Assembly (NCBI RefSeq): GCF_025143985.1
Contig: NZ_CP083567.1
Coordinates: 1 to 64,000, forward strand
Length of the DNA: 64,000 nucleotides
Direction of reading: 5' to 3'
DNA from: Sulfitobacter sp. W027
GTDB lineage: Bacteria; Pseudomonadota; Alphaproteobacteria; Rhodobacterales; Rhodobacteraceae
The notes below the pieces were generated by a model, which was not told the DNA's origin, ran no database searches, and was given only the letters and a program-made list of their open reading frames with translations. Within the stretch, counting starts at the first letter, position 1. The number at the start of each line of letters is the position of its first letter. Positions 1 through 9,411 of the stretch are shown here, piece after piece. The position numbers and the translations under genes are program-made.

Positions 1-375
1 CTCGTGATTTTCGAGGCGCGGCGCTATTCGGTCTTGGCCAAAAGCCTCGCCGAAGAGGCCCGCGCGGCGGGGGTGACGGTCACACTTATTACAGATGTCT
101 TTTGTGACTGGGGCCATGAGGTGGCGGATCTGGTGTTCGCGGTGCCCACGCAGTTCAACCAATTCTGGGATTCGACAGCCCAGATGGCGAGCCTGTCCAA
201 CCTGCTGATCCACAGCGTCTTTCTACAGCTTGGGTCCGAGGTAGAGGGCAGGCTTAACCGGATTGCCGATCTCTATGGTCGCTTTACCGGCCATGTCGAC
301 CGCCCTGCGCGACAGGGTGCCAAACGGAAAAACGACACAGAAAAACCCAACAGGAGTGAACACGATGACACCTAA
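1..375 (+). CDS. RpiR/MurR-family transcriptional regulator, C-terminal SIS domain (5' truncated)
   Basis: The window opens inside this gene; it is in frame from base 1 and ends at the TAA at 373-375. The visible ~124 residues read as the second half of a sugar-isomerase (SIS) domain: a strand 'VTVTLITD', then 'ADLVFAVPT' and an amphipathic helix, as in the effector domain of RpiR-type regulators. The DNA-binding N-terminus lies outside the window. The last ~20 residues are polar and low in structure. The stop lies 11 bp inside the start of the solute-binding protein gene, so this regulator probably controls, and is co-transcribed with, the amino-acid transporter. The family call is moderately sure because half the protein is missing. 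Confidence 0.6.
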   Translation, partial: LVIFEARRYSVLAKSLAEEARAAGVTVTLITDVFCDWGHEVADLVFAVPTQFNQFWDSTAQMASLSNLLIHSVFLQLGSEVEGRLNRIADLYGRFTGHVDRPARQGAKRKNDTEKPNRSEHDDT

Positions 376-1149
376 ACTCAAACTGGCCACGGCGCTTTCG
401 ACGCTGGCCGTCGCCGCCAGCCTTTCTACAGGCGCCTTTGCCGAGACTTTGCGCTTGGGCACGGAAGGCGCCTACCCTCCGTTCAACTACATCGAAGCTG
501 ACGGCAAGATCGCCGGTTTCGACGTCGAGATCGGTCAGGAACTTGCAAGCGGATCGGCGAGGAATGCGAAGTCGTTGCGCAGGATTGGGATGGGATCATT
601 CCGGGGCTGCTGGCGAACAAATACGACTTCATCATCGCGTCGATGTTCATCACTGAAGAGCGTAAGAAGCAGGTGGATTTCACTGATCCTTACTACCTCG
701 CCGCGATGACCAATGTCGTGCCAAAAGGGTCTGACATCACTGAATTTACCAATGAAGCCCTTGCCGATAAGGTCATCGGCGCACAGTCCGGCACCACGCA
801 GGCCGACTATATCGAGGCGACTTACCCCGATGCGGATGTGCGGCTTTATCCAACGCAGGATGAGGTCAACCTCGACATGGCCAGCGGACGGATCGACATG
901 CAGGTGGGTGACATGCTGCCGATGCTGGACTGGACGACCAAGACCGAAGACGGCGCCTGCTGCGAATTGGCTGGCGATCCGATCACCGATCCGGCCTTTG
1001 TCGGTGAAGGCGTGGGCATCGCGCTGCGTCAGGATGACGACGAGCTGCGTGAAAAGCTGAACGCCGCCTTGGCCGAGATGCGCGCTGATGGGACTTATAA
1101 AACCATCAACGACAAGTATTTCGACATCGACGTCTACACGATGAAATGA
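365..1149 (+). pseudogene. Polar/basic amino-acid ABC transporter substrate-binding protein, frameshifted
   Basis: The ATG at 365 follows an AGGAG-type site at about 351. The first residues form a signal peptide ending in 'TGAFA', followed by the periplasmic binding protein fold of the HisJ/ArgT family ('GAYPPFNY', 'GFDVEIGQEL'). Around 541-546 the frame is lost. The continuation 'CKRIGEECEVVAQDWDG' is in the +1 frame and runs cleanly to 1149, with conserved 'MFITEERKKQVDFTDPYY' and 'IGAQSGTTQ'. One missing base next to GAACTT explains the shift. Both halves are otherwise intact, so this is either a very young inactivating mutation or a one-base sequence error. It would be the periplasmic partner of the three transporter genes that follow. 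Confidence 0.8.
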
Positions 1150-1179
1150 TGACAGCCTCCCCCCAATCGGAAGCCTTTT

Positions 1180-1887
1180 ATGTTTGAGTTGCTCTCTTAC
1201 GGCGATGCCGGCTGGGGGGATGAAATCCTCGCGGGTTTGGCGATCACGATGCAGCTTGCCATCGTGACGCTTCCCGTGGGTCTACTAATCGGTTTTGTTG
1301 CGGCCTTTGCCTCCATGTCCCGCCACGCGGGCCTACGGGCTATTGGCTTTGGCTACACCACGATCATGCGGGGCCTGCCGGAAATCCTGACGCTCTTTGT
1401 GGTTTACAATGGCGTTGGGCTATTGCTGAACAAACTGGCCGTCTGGTGGAAGCCGGGCGGCACCAATATCGAATTCAGCCCCTTTGCCGCCGGGGTCACG
1501 GCACTTGCCATGGTCTTTGGCGCCTTTGCGGGCGAGGTGCTGCGCGGCGCGTTCCAATCGCTCGACGAAGGGCAGATGGAAGCGGGCCGGGCGATCGGCA
1601 TGACACCGCGCAAAATCTTCTTTCGCATCCGTCTGCCACAGGTCTGGCGCTTTGCGCTGCCCGGTCTTGGAAACCTATGGATCAACATGCTGAAAGACAC
1701 GGCGCTGGTGTCGATCATCGCGCTGGACGACCTGATGCGCATGACCAAAGTCGCCGTTGGCGTGACCAAGCAGCCCTTCACTTTCTACCTGCTGGCCTGC
1801 CTGATCTACTGGGTGCTCTGCGTCCTTTCGGAAGTAGTCTTGGCCCATATGGAACGCCGCGCCAATCGCGGCATTCGGAGGGTCTGA
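1180..1887 (+). CDS. Amino-acid ABC transporter permease (HisQ/HisM family), first subunit
   Basis: This 235-residue inner-membrane protein has about five hydrophobic segments and the ATPase-contacting EAA loop 'EAGRAIGMTPRKIFFRIRLP' near residue 140, typical of polar amino-acid permeases (lysine/arginine/ornithine, histidine, octopine type). It starts 30 bp after the binding-protein gene, and its stop is 1 bp from the next permease, so the two permease subunits are almost certainly co-translated and form a heterodimer. Substrate cannot be read from the sequence; the neighbouring racemase-type enzyme suggests amino acids or N-acylated amino acids. Confidence 0.9.
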   Translation: MFELLSYGDAGWGDEILAGLAITMQLAIVTLPVGLLIGFVAAFASMSRHAGLRAIGFGYTTIMRGLPEILTLFVVYNGVGLLLNKLAVWWKPGGTNIEFSPFAAGVTALAMVFGAFAGEVLRGAFQSLDEGQMEAGRAIGMTPRKIFFRIRLPQVWRFALPGLGNLWINMLKDTALVSIIALDDLMRMTKVAVGVTKQPFTFYLLACLIYWVLCVLSEVVLAHMERRANRGIRRV

Positions 1888-1888
1888 G

Positions 1889-2623
1889 ATGAACCCGTTT
1901 GACATCATGGTGGAATATTGGCCGCGCCTGCTTGATGGCACTTTGATGACCCTCAAGCTCACCTTTCTGGGGGCGTTGATCGCCGCCCTCTTTTCCCCCG
2001 GCCTTGCCCTGATCCGCGCCAATACCGGCCCCGTCGCCCAGGCGCCTCTGCGGCTCTATATCTCCTTTATGCGGGGTACGCCGATCTTGGGGCAATTGTT
2101 CTTGATCTACTATGGCTCCGGCCAATTCCGCCCGATTTTGCAGGAATGGGGGCTGTGGAGTTTTTTCCGCGACCCGTTCAACTGTGCCCTGTTGGCTTTC
2201 GCGCTGAACTCGACGGCCTATCAGACAGAAATCCTGCGCGGCGGGATCATGGGCGTGGCGCGCGGTGAGATTGAGGCGGCCAAGGCCATCGGCATGACGC
2301 GTCCGCAAATCCTGCGCCGCGTGACCTTCCCCCATGCCTACCGCATCGCATGGCCAGCGCTTGGCAATGAGATCATCCTGCTAATGAAGGCCAGCGCGCT
2401 GGCCAGCGTTGTCACCGTCTTCGACATCATGGGCCGTACGCGGCAGATCTTCTCACGCACTTTCGACTTCTCGATCTATCTCTGGGCGGCGCTGATCTAC
2501 CTCTGCATCACCGCGATCTTCGTGTTGCTCTGGCGACAGGGCGAGACACGCCTGAGCCGCCACATCGGGCCGCACAGCACGGTCCGCTCCATACTCTCTC
2601 CCCCGGAAGGACCAAAGCCATGA
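1889..2623 (+). CDS. Amino-acid ABC transporter permease (HisQ/HisM family), second subunit
   Basis: This 244-residue protein has several membrane segments and an EAA loop 'EAAKAIGMTRPQILRRVTFP' near residue 130. It is the partner permease of the upstream gene and overlaps the ATPase start by 4 bp (ATGA-type overlap). The short charged C-terminal tail is cytoplasmic. Length and motif spacing are normal for the family, with no sign of decay, unlike the binding protein at the head of the operon. Confidence 0.9.
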   Translation: MNPFDIMVEYWPRLLDGTLMTLKLTFLGALIAALFSPGLALIRANTGPVAQAPLRLYISFMRGTPILGQLFLIYYGSGQFRPILQEWGLWSFFRDPFNCALLAFALNSTAYQTEILRGGIMGVARGEIEAAKAIGMTRPQILRRVTFPHAYRIAWPALGNEIILLMKASALASVVTVFDIMGRTRQIFSRTFDFSIYLWAALIYLCITAIFVLLWRQGETRLSRHIGPHSTVRSILSPPEGPKP

Positions 2624-3378
2624 GCGAGGCCGACATCATCCTGAAAGCCGAGGATATCTGTAAATCCTTCGGCGCTGTGGAGGTGCTCAAGGGCATCTCA
2701 CTTGAGGCGCGGGAAGGCGATGTAATCTCGATCCTCGGCTCATCCGGCTCCGGCAAAAGCACCTTTCTGCGCTGTCTGAATTTCCTTGAGACCCCCACCT
2801 CTGGCACGGTCACAGTGCATGGTGAGGAAATACAGGTGCGCGATGGCAAGCCGCTGAGTGCGCGTCATATCGAAACGGTGCGCAGCCGCTTGGGCATGGT
2901 GTTTCAACAGTTCAATCTGTGGAGCCACCGCACCGCCTTGGAAAACGTGATGGAAGGCCCGGTGCAGGTCAAAGGCACGCCAAAGCCCAAAGCCCGCGCC
3001 GCCGCCGAAGCGCTCTTGGAGCGGGTGGGCCTGCAAGACCGGATGGACATGTACCCTTCCCAGCTTTCCGGGGGCCAACAGCAGCGCGTGGCCATTGCGC
3101 GGGCGCTGGCGATGGAGCCGGATGCGATCCTCTTCGATGAGCCGACCAGCGCGCTTGATCCCGAACTGGTGGGCGAAGTGCTGAAGGTCATGCAGTCGCT
3201 CGCCGCCGAAGGGCGCACGATGATCGTTGTCACCCATGAGATGGCCTTTGCCCGCGATGTCTCCTCCGACGTGGTGTTCCTGCACGAGGGCCGCATCGCC
3301 GAGCGCGGCACGCCCGAGCAGATGTTCACCAACCCGCAAACCGAAGTTTTTCAGCGTTTCATCGCCAATGTGAAGTAG
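2620..3378 (+). CDS. Amino-acid ABC transporter ATP-binding protein
   Basis: This 252-residue ATPase of the HisP/GlnQ type energises the two permeases. Walker A is GSSGSGKS at residues 40-47, the Q-loop is 'MVFQQFNLW', the ABC signature is 'LSGGQQQRV', Walker B is 'ILFDEP', and the switch histidine is in 'VVTHEM'. All catalytic motifs are present and the length is normal. The start overlaps the second permease by 4 bp. With the frameshifted binding protein the transporter may be non-functional despite its intact core. Confidence 0.95.
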   Translation: MSEADIILKAEDICKSFGAVEVLKGISLEAREGDVISILGSSGSGKSTFLRCLNFLETPTSGTVTVHGEEIQVRDGKPLSARHIETVRSRLGMVFQQFNLWSHRTALENVMEGPVQVKGTPKPKARAAAEALLERVGLQDRMDMYPSQLSGGQQQRVAIARALAMEPDAILFDEPTSALDPELVGEVLKVMQSLAAEGRTMIVVTHEMAFARDVSSDVVFLHEGRIAERGTPEQMFTNPQTEVFQRFIANVK

Positions 3379-3408
3379 CGCCCTGCCCTTTTGATCCAGC
3401 GAGTTTCC

Positions 3409-4557
3409 ATGTCACAGCACAATACAAACCCCGCATTTACCGGCCGCGGCATCCTGATCGAAGCGGCTGAGCTGCATATCGTCAGCCTGCCGCTCATCAC
3501 CCCTTTTGTGATCTCCAACCAGACATTGACCGACAAGACTTTCCCGCTTTTGGTGCTTAAGGGCGAGGGGATTGAAGGCATCGCCGAAGCGGTGATGGAC
3601 CAAATTCCCGACTACCTCGAAGAGACAATCCCCGCCGCAATGGCCTTCCTGCGCGATGTCCTGCTGCCGCGGATCGTCGGCAAGCGGTTCGCCTCGCCCT
3701 ATGAGTTGGAGCCGATCCTCGCCCCATGGCGCGGCAACCGGATGGCCAAAGCCGTCGTGGAAATGGCGTTTTGGGATCTCTGGTCAAAGAGCCTCGGACT
3801 TCCGCTCAAGGCGGCGCTTGGCGGGGTGCGCGATGCGGTGGATGTGGGTGTGAGTATTGGCATCGGTAGCGTTGAGGTCACACTCGAACGGATCGCCGAG
3901 GCGCAGGCGGCGGGCTACAAACGCACCAAGCTGAAGATCGCCAAGGGCCATGATGTAGCGCTGCTCGACGCCGTGCGCGCGCGCTACCCCGACATCAAGC
4001 TGACGGTCGACGCCAATACCGATTACGGGCTTGAAGACCTCGCCTTACTGCGCCGGTTCGACGAATTCGACCTCGACTATATCGAACAGCCGCTCGCCTT
4101 CGACGACATCCACGACCACGCACAGGTGCAAGCGGCGCTGAAAACGGCGATCTGTCTTGATGAGAGCATCCGCAACGCCGTCGATGCCCGCAAGGCACTT
4201 GAGATGCGGGCGGCGCGGGTCATCAATATCAAGGTGGGCCGTGTCGGCGGTTTTGCCGCTGCCCGCGCGATCCATGACGTCAGCGCCGCCTTCGGAGCGC
4301 CGGTCTGGTGTGGTGGTATGCTGGAGGCCGGGATTGGTCGGGCGCATAACATCCATCTCGCCACGCTCGCAAATTTCACCAAACCGGGGGACACCTCCAG
4401 CGCCAGCCGCTATTTCAAACGCGACATCGTGAACGAACCGCTTGAGGCCGCCCATGGCGAAATGCCGGTGCCAAAAAATGGCGCGGGGATCGGGGTCACG
4501 CTGGATCGGGACTACATGAAGACCGTCACCAGCCATTTCGAGATGATCTGCCCATGA
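3409..4557 (+). CDS. Enolase-superfamily N-acyl/N-succinyl-amino-acid racemase or o-succinylbenzoate synthase-like enzyme
   Basis: This 382-residue protein belongs to the muconate-lactonizing subgroup. Counting from the ATG at 3409, the catalytic KxK lysines are K174/K176, the metal ligands are D201 ('VDAN'), E226 ('YIEQPL') and D251 ('CLDES'), and the second base is K275 ('INIKVGR'). This set is complete, so the enzyme should be active. A TTG 18 bp upstream is a possible alternative start. No other menaquinone genes are present, and it sits between an amino-acid transporter and a GNAT relic. N-acylamino-acid racemase activity is therefore more likely than OSBS activity; this is inference from context. 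Confidence 0.85.
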   Translation: MSQHNTNPAFTGRGILIEAAELHIVSLPLITPFVISNQTLTDKTFPLLVLKGEGIEGIAEAVMDQIPDYLEETIPAAMAFLRDVLLPRIVGKRFASPYELEPILAPWRGNRMAKAVVEMAFWDLWSKSLGLPLKAALGGVRDAVDVGVSIGIGSVEVTLERIAEAQAAGYKRTKLKIAKGHDVALLDAVRARYPDIKLTVDANTDYGLEDLALLRRFDEFDLDYIEQPLAFDDIHDHAQVQAALKTAICLDESIRNAVDARKALEMRAARVINIKVGRVGGFAAARAIHDVSAAFGAPVWCGGMLEAGIGRAHNIHLATLANFTKPGDTSSASRYFKRDIVNEPLEAAHGEMPVPKNGAGIGVTLDRDYMKTVTSHFEMICP

Positions 4558-5296
4558 CTGCCGTGAAGACCGAGGTTGAACTAGCGCTGAACTTGACGGC
4601 GTGGCCACAGACTCAAACGCGCCTGAGGATTTCCAGCGCCGGCCGTTTTGGGGGCGGATGACCCGGCGGATAATCCGACCTGATGCTTCGCGATCCAACA
4701 CGAAGGCGGATTTGTCGCAGGAGCCTTTGTCGAAGGGCGGATGCTCGGGTTTCTCTTTGGGTTTTTCCGACCAAGGATCCGCAGTTGCAGCATTCCCACC
4801 GCCTCGCCGTCCACCCCGACAGCCGGGGGATGGGGCTGGGCGCACGACTGAAATGGTATCAACGCGACTGGTGTCTGGCGCGCGGGATCACCTCGGTCCG
4901 TTGGACCTTCGACCCTCTGCGCCGCATCAAACGCCAACCTCAACATCGCGCGGCTTGGTGCAACGGCGAACACCTATTTGCCAGATTACTATGGCAAAAT
5001 GGAGGGCATCAACGCAGGTGTCGCGTCGGACCGTATCGTAGCGGATTGGACTTTGGGTTCTAAGCGAGTGACAGGCCTCGCCAAAAGGATCGAACGGCGA
5101 GAGTGAAGATACAACCGTGGCTCTCCACATTAAAATCCCTGAAACTATCGGCGACCTGGTTTCAAACGATCTCGATCAGGCGCTTTCCGAAAGAAAACGC
5201 GTGCGCGATGAGATGACGACCGCTTTCGATAAGGGCTGCTGGATCACCGGGTTCAACTCAGCGATCAACGCCTATGAGCTCAGCGGGTGCACTTAG
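4554..5296 (+). pseudogene. GNAT N-acyltransferase relic (COG3375-like), multiply frameshifted
   Basis: An ATGA overlap with the racemase gives a start at 4554, but the frame stops after about 35 codons. Downstream, all in other frames, come 'DPQLQHSHRLAVHPDSRG', the acetyl-CoA loop and 'RWTFDPL', then 'NANLNIARLGATANTYLP' and 'YYGKMEGINAG', then a C-terminal piece ending at 5296 ('RKRVRDEMTTAFDKGCW'). Together they reconstruct a single ~247-residue GNAT protein of the type often encoded beside racemase-type enolases. At least three frameshifts and an in-frame stop make it non-functional. The pairing supports an N-acyl-amino-acid pathway for the upstream enzyme. Confidence 0.75.
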
Positions 5297-5914
5297 GCTG
5301 GCGTGCGCCGATCATGGAGGGCAAGAATGGCATTAGGTACCAGACCGCTATTCAGTTCCTAAGCAGCCCAAACCCGCGCAACGTTTACGCTAAAACTCCG
5401 GACAATGTACCCGAGGCAAGATACCAAACTTAACTGTCCCCGACATCTCCTGCGCATCGTGCTTGCCTTTGAACGCAAGTTTCATCGGCATGGGCCGCTC
5501 GATTTTTGTGGGCCCATTCGATCGTGTCAGAGTTGAGCTTCAGATCGTTCATCGGGCCCGAGCCGTTTTTTCGGCGCGCATCTCTCCGACAGGTGGGAAC
5601 ACTCTGCGTCGATATTAAGTATGGCATCGAAGGTGCCGGTGGGGGACGTAATCGCAATTTCCAAACTTGCATGGGCGCGCCTTTTACCTTCTTACGAAAC
5701 GTTGTTGTAACGCAGAGTTGTATTTAGAGACAGAACGCGAGGACCTGCACGAGGTGACCTCGCGTCAGACTGACTAAAGGACGTCGCGCTTCCTTTCGGG
5801 CCGCGAGTTTTCACGGTCAATTCAGTCTACCACCGCCAATTTTTAACATTTCTGATCATCCTTCACGTCGGAGAAAGAAGCAAAAGGACTTCGAAGGTCA
5901 CACACACCCGGTTC
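5297..5914. other. Non-coding or unrecognised decayed DNA between two convergent pseudogenes
   Basis: No reading frame here looks protein-like or shows a credible start with a ribosome site. Short ORFs on both strands have no recognisable motif. An imperfect hairpin (CGCGAGG at 5736-5742 with CCTCGCG at 5758-5764) lies in the middle, and a small GC-rich stem (CCCGGT/ACCGGG) lies around 5908-5922 at the end of the PPC relic. It reads as old, eroded sequence between two dead operons rather than as a regulatory region. Confidence 0.5.
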
Positions 5915-6675
5915 TTACCGGGGATCATAACCCAGAGATAGCGAGCCCGCAAATCCCACTGCAATCGCACCCTCTGACCTCGGCATCGGTCAAAAGAACC
6001 TCTGTCGCAATATCTCTCAGCGCGGTCTGACCTTCCAGCTGGGCGCCAACCAGACTTCCGAGGCCCTTGACGCAGCTACGGGCAATCCCGTCTGCTGCAC
6101 TTTTCGCGATCCCTTCTCGATGATCTCATTTGGCCGGATCGCTCCGAGCACTGCGTTTGGAGCGCCAACCGGCGTCGTGCGAACCGGACGAAACAAGGTG
6201 AACCCCGTCTCGGCATCCGGCGCAGCTTCGAACATCGCCCCTTCCAGCACCCAGATGTCGACCATGTGATCGGTCGACAGGAAAGTTTTCTCCGCCAATA
6301 GGTGCCCGGCATGGCGGGTTCCGTTCTCCTCAGACCAGAGCCCGTGGACATGCGCGAATATTTCTCCGTCGCGGCGACCCAAATGCGCACCAGCCTTTCG
6401 GATCGTGGCATCCTGCAAACACCGTTTCGCTGCTGTACCACGCGACATGGTGTTGTCCCAAAGCAGGCGCGGGCCGGACGAAGGTCAGCGTCTTGGTGGG
6501 GCACGTCTGACAAATCAAACCACGCACCTGCGCCGCCAACGGCATCGGTCATGGCTTGCAAAAGTGGCAACCCTGCCGTCAACTTGACCCGGCGATGTGT
6601 TGCCCGGCAGGGTATCGCGACAACCCGTTCTGCCGAGACCGGGCCGGGATGCTGCACCATCGGCACCTCAGACAC
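5915..6675 (-). pseudogene. PPC/DUF296-domain protein (two tandem domains), frameshifted
   Basis: The GTG at 6675 overlaps the end of the acyl-CoA synthetase relic. In-frame pieces read 'AGLPLLQAMTDAVGGAGAWF', then after a shift 'GEIFAHVHGLWSEENGTRHA' with 'AGHLLAEKTFLSTDHMVDIW' (a PPC-fold domain with its His-x-His metal-type motif). After another shift comes 'VKGLGSLVGAQLEG' and 'TEVLL', the hallmark of a second PPC-like domain, ending at TAA 5915-5917. The reconstructed length is ~250 residues. Such two-domain PPC proteins of unknown function are found next to CoA-ligases. At least three frameshifts disrupt it. Confidence 0.65.
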
Positions 6676-8215
6676 CCGGCAAGCTCTCCACGGGCGATCA
6701 ATTCTGCTCGGATCAGCTTCTTGGTGATCTTACCATAGCCGGACTTGGGCAAAGCGTCCCAAAACACCAACGGATTTTGGCATCTTATAGCGCGGCACCT
6801 TGGCCCCCAACCACTCTAGCAGATCTGCGGCCTCTGGCGTGTCCACCCTGCGCCACACAGACCGCGATCCCGACCTCGCCCCATGTCGGATCAGGCATTC
6901 CCAGCACCGCGCATTCGCTGATTGCGGGGTGCTGCAGAATTTTCTCTTCGATCTCGCGAGGGTAGATGTTGGAACCGCCCGAGATATACATGTCAGACGC
7001 CCGATCTGTGAGATAGAGGAACCCCTCAGCGTCCATATGACCCAGATCGCCGGTCAGGAAACCAGCCATCGCGGAACGCCTTGGCATTTGCCTCAGGGTT
7101 GTTGTGATAGCCCGCAAAGACGGCGGGACCGATGACCGCAACTTCGCCAGTCTCACCGGGCGCGAGTTCTTGCCCTTCGGCGTCCTGCACCTGAACCTGC
7201 ATCCCGGTCCGCGCAAAGCCGCATGTGCCGATCCGCATCGCCGCATCATTGGCAGAGTGGTGCGCAGGGGGCAGAACCGTGATGTTGCCGGTCACTTCAC
7301 CAAGCCGAAATACTGCACCAGAACCGGGCCCAGAACCTCAATCGCGCGGATCTGATCGGCGCGGTACATCGGTGCGCCAGCGTAGATCATATAACGTAGG
7401 CTGGAATGATCGTGCTCGTGCACGGAAGGATGCTCGATCAACATCTTCACGATTGTCGGCACCGTGAATGCATTCGTGACACGCCATTTAGCGATTAACC
7501 GCCAGACCTCGGCAGGGTCGAACTTTGCCCCGCCGGGGAGAATGGTTTTCACCCCATGCGCCACTTGGGTCAGTTGATGGATGCCCGCGCCGTGGGACAA
7601 GGGTGCTACGACGATAGAGGCATCAATCCGGCCCCGTCCCCGGCATCAGGTCGCAAAGGTGGTTGGTGATGACAAAAGCCAACTGGCCGTGGGTCAGAAC
7701 GGCAGCCTTAGGCTTCCCCGTCGTGCCGGACGTAAAGAAAAACCACGCAGGATCGTCGCGGTCTACAGTAACGACTGGGACCGGTACAATCCGCATATGC
7801 CATGACGAGCGTCTCGTAGTCATCCTCTCCGGTACCGCCAATTGAGGCGGTGAAGGCGACAACGTCACATGCCGCGATATGCTCGGCAAATTCAGCTCCC
7901 GCTAACAATCCTTTGGCACCCGAAGACGCGGCGAGCCAAGCAACTTCCTCCGGCGTCTGACGAAAGTTTGCGGGCACCCAAATGCAACCGAGCTTCCAGC
8001 AGGCGAAGGCCGCCTCGAACATTTGATTGCAATTGGCCGATTGCACCAACAAGCGATCCCCTTTGCGCAGCCCATAGCGGTCGCGCAGCGCAGCGGCAAA
8101 GGCGGTCGCACGGGTCTCCAACTCAGACCAGTTCCAAGTTTCCTCTCCCAAACAAGGCCGATGCCTTCAGGGTACCGCCGCGCGCAGACTCGGTCAGAAA
8201 CTGCGAAAGGTTCAT
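6668..8215 (-). pseudogene. AMP-forming acyl-CoA synthetase, multiply frameshifted
   Basis: The start is at 8215 ('MNLSQFLTESARGG'), 36 bp after the thiolase stop. Family motifs appear in order but in different frames: 'WSELETRATAFAAALRD'; the AMP-binding loop 'FFFTSGTTGKPKAAVLTH' (~7735); 'LPGGAKFDPAEVWRLI'; 'GETGEVAVIGPAVFAGYHNN'; 'TGDLGHMDAEGFLYLTDRAS'; 'GGSNIYPREIEEKI'; and the C-terminal lysine region 'LPKSGYGKITKKLI'. At least five single-base shifts separate these blocks. The ancestral protein was ~515 residues and would have activated a carboxylic acid for the adjacent thiolase. Confidence 0.85.
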
Positions 8216-8251
8216 GACGCGGGTAGAGACAGGCTGCATCAGACCACCCGC

Positions 8252-9409
8252 TCAAGGATCGACGCATAAGATGCCACCCGCCGCCCCACCCATATTGAAC
8301 ACCCCGGCAAGCTTTACGTCGGCAATCTGCATGCCACCGGCTTCGCCCATCAGTTGCATCGCGGCCATGACATGCATCGACACGCCCGTGGCCCCAATCG
8401 GGTGCCCCTTGGACTTCAACCCCCCTGACGGGTTCACCGGCAGCCGTCCGTCTTTGGCGGTCCAACCTTCGCGGATGGCGCGGCTCCCCAGCCCCGGTTC
8501 GGTCAGCCCCATCGCCTCGTATTCCAACAATTCTGCGACGGTGAAACAGTCATGGGTCTCTACAAGGCTCAGGTCGTCCAGCGTTACGCCGCTTGCCGCG
8601 AAAGCCTGCTCCCACGCCCGCCGCGCGCCGTCAAACCGGGTGATGTCGCGGCGCGACAGGGCCAGCGGTTCATTGGTATGACTGCGGGCCCGGAAGCGGA
8701 TCGCGCGCTGCAAATGGGCGGCAACGTCGGGAGCGGCCAACACCATTGCAGCCGCGCCATCTGACACCAGCGAACAATCCGTGCGCCGTAATGGGCCCGC
8801 AACGAGAGGGTTTTTGTCAGACACGGTATTGCAAAAGGCCACATCAAAATCCCGCTGCATATGGGCGAAAGGGTTCTGCAGGCCGTTGTGGTGGTTCTTG
8901 GCGGCGATCATCGCCAAGGCCTCGGATTGGTCGCCGTAGCGCTGGAAGTAGCTACCTGCAATCTGCCCAAACAACCCGGCGAAACCGCCGCGCACATCAG
9001 CCTCTTCGCGCCGGTAAGAGGCACCGAGCAGGATATCACCTACCTCCACCCCCGGTGTGGCGGTCATCTTCTCAGCGCCCACCACGAGGGCGATCTTGCC
9101 CCGCCCGCTGGCAATAAAATCCATTGCCCCATGTAGCGCAGCAGACCCCGTTGCGCAGGCGTTCTCAAAGCGCGTCGCGGGTACGCGGGCCAGGGCTTCA
9201 TTCCCCATGCCCACCAGCGCACCTTGGAAATCTTGATCTGAAAACCCGTTGTTGAACACCCCGACAAAGACGCCATCGACATCCTCAGCTGTCACACCTG
9301 CATGCTCCAATGCCGGACCTGTAACCTCGGCCATGAGCGCTTCTGTGTCTGGGGCTTCGCTTTTGCCAAAGGCGCTATGGGCCCAGCCCACGATATAGGG
9401 GTCCGTCAT
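8252..9409 (-). CDS. Thiolase family protein (SCP2-thiolase-like acetyl-CoA acyltransferase)
   Basis: This 385-residue protein is intact. The acylated nucleophile is C85 in 'FENACATGSAAL', and the C-terminal catalytic region has 'VETHDCFTVAE' and 'GHPIGATGVSMH'. It resembles the lipid-transfer/SCP2-type thiolases used in degradation of branched or side-chain acyl-CoAs, without the classic C-terminal CxG cysteine motif of biosynthetic thiolases. It starts 2 bp after the IclR-type gene and leads into the dead acyl-CoA synthetase, so the pathway it served is probably broken at the activation step. Confidence 0.88.
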   Translation of the reverse strand: MTDPYIVGWAHSAFGKSEAPDTEALMAEVTGPALEHAGVTAEDVDGVFVGVFNNGFSDQDFQGALVGMGNEALARVPATRFENACATGSAALHGAMDFIASGRGKIALVVGAEKMTATPGVEVGDILLGASYRREEADVRGGFAGLFGQIAGSYFQRYGDQSEALAMIAAKNHHNGLQNPFAHMQRDFDVAFCNTVSDKNPLVAGPLRRTDCSLVSDGAAAMVLAAPDVAAHLQRAIRFRARSHTNEPLALSRRDITRFDGARRAWEQAFAASGVTLDDLSLVETHDCFTVAELLEYEAMGLTEPGLGSRAIREGWTAKDGRLPVNPSGGLKSKGHPIGATGVSMHVMAAMQLMGEAGGMQIADVKLAGVFNMGGAAGGILCVDP

Positions 9410-9411
9410 TC

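Noticed and set aside
4045..4845. 266-codon open frame on the - strand
   Set aside because: It runs antisense over the racemase gene and the GNAT relic, with no domain or ribosome site.
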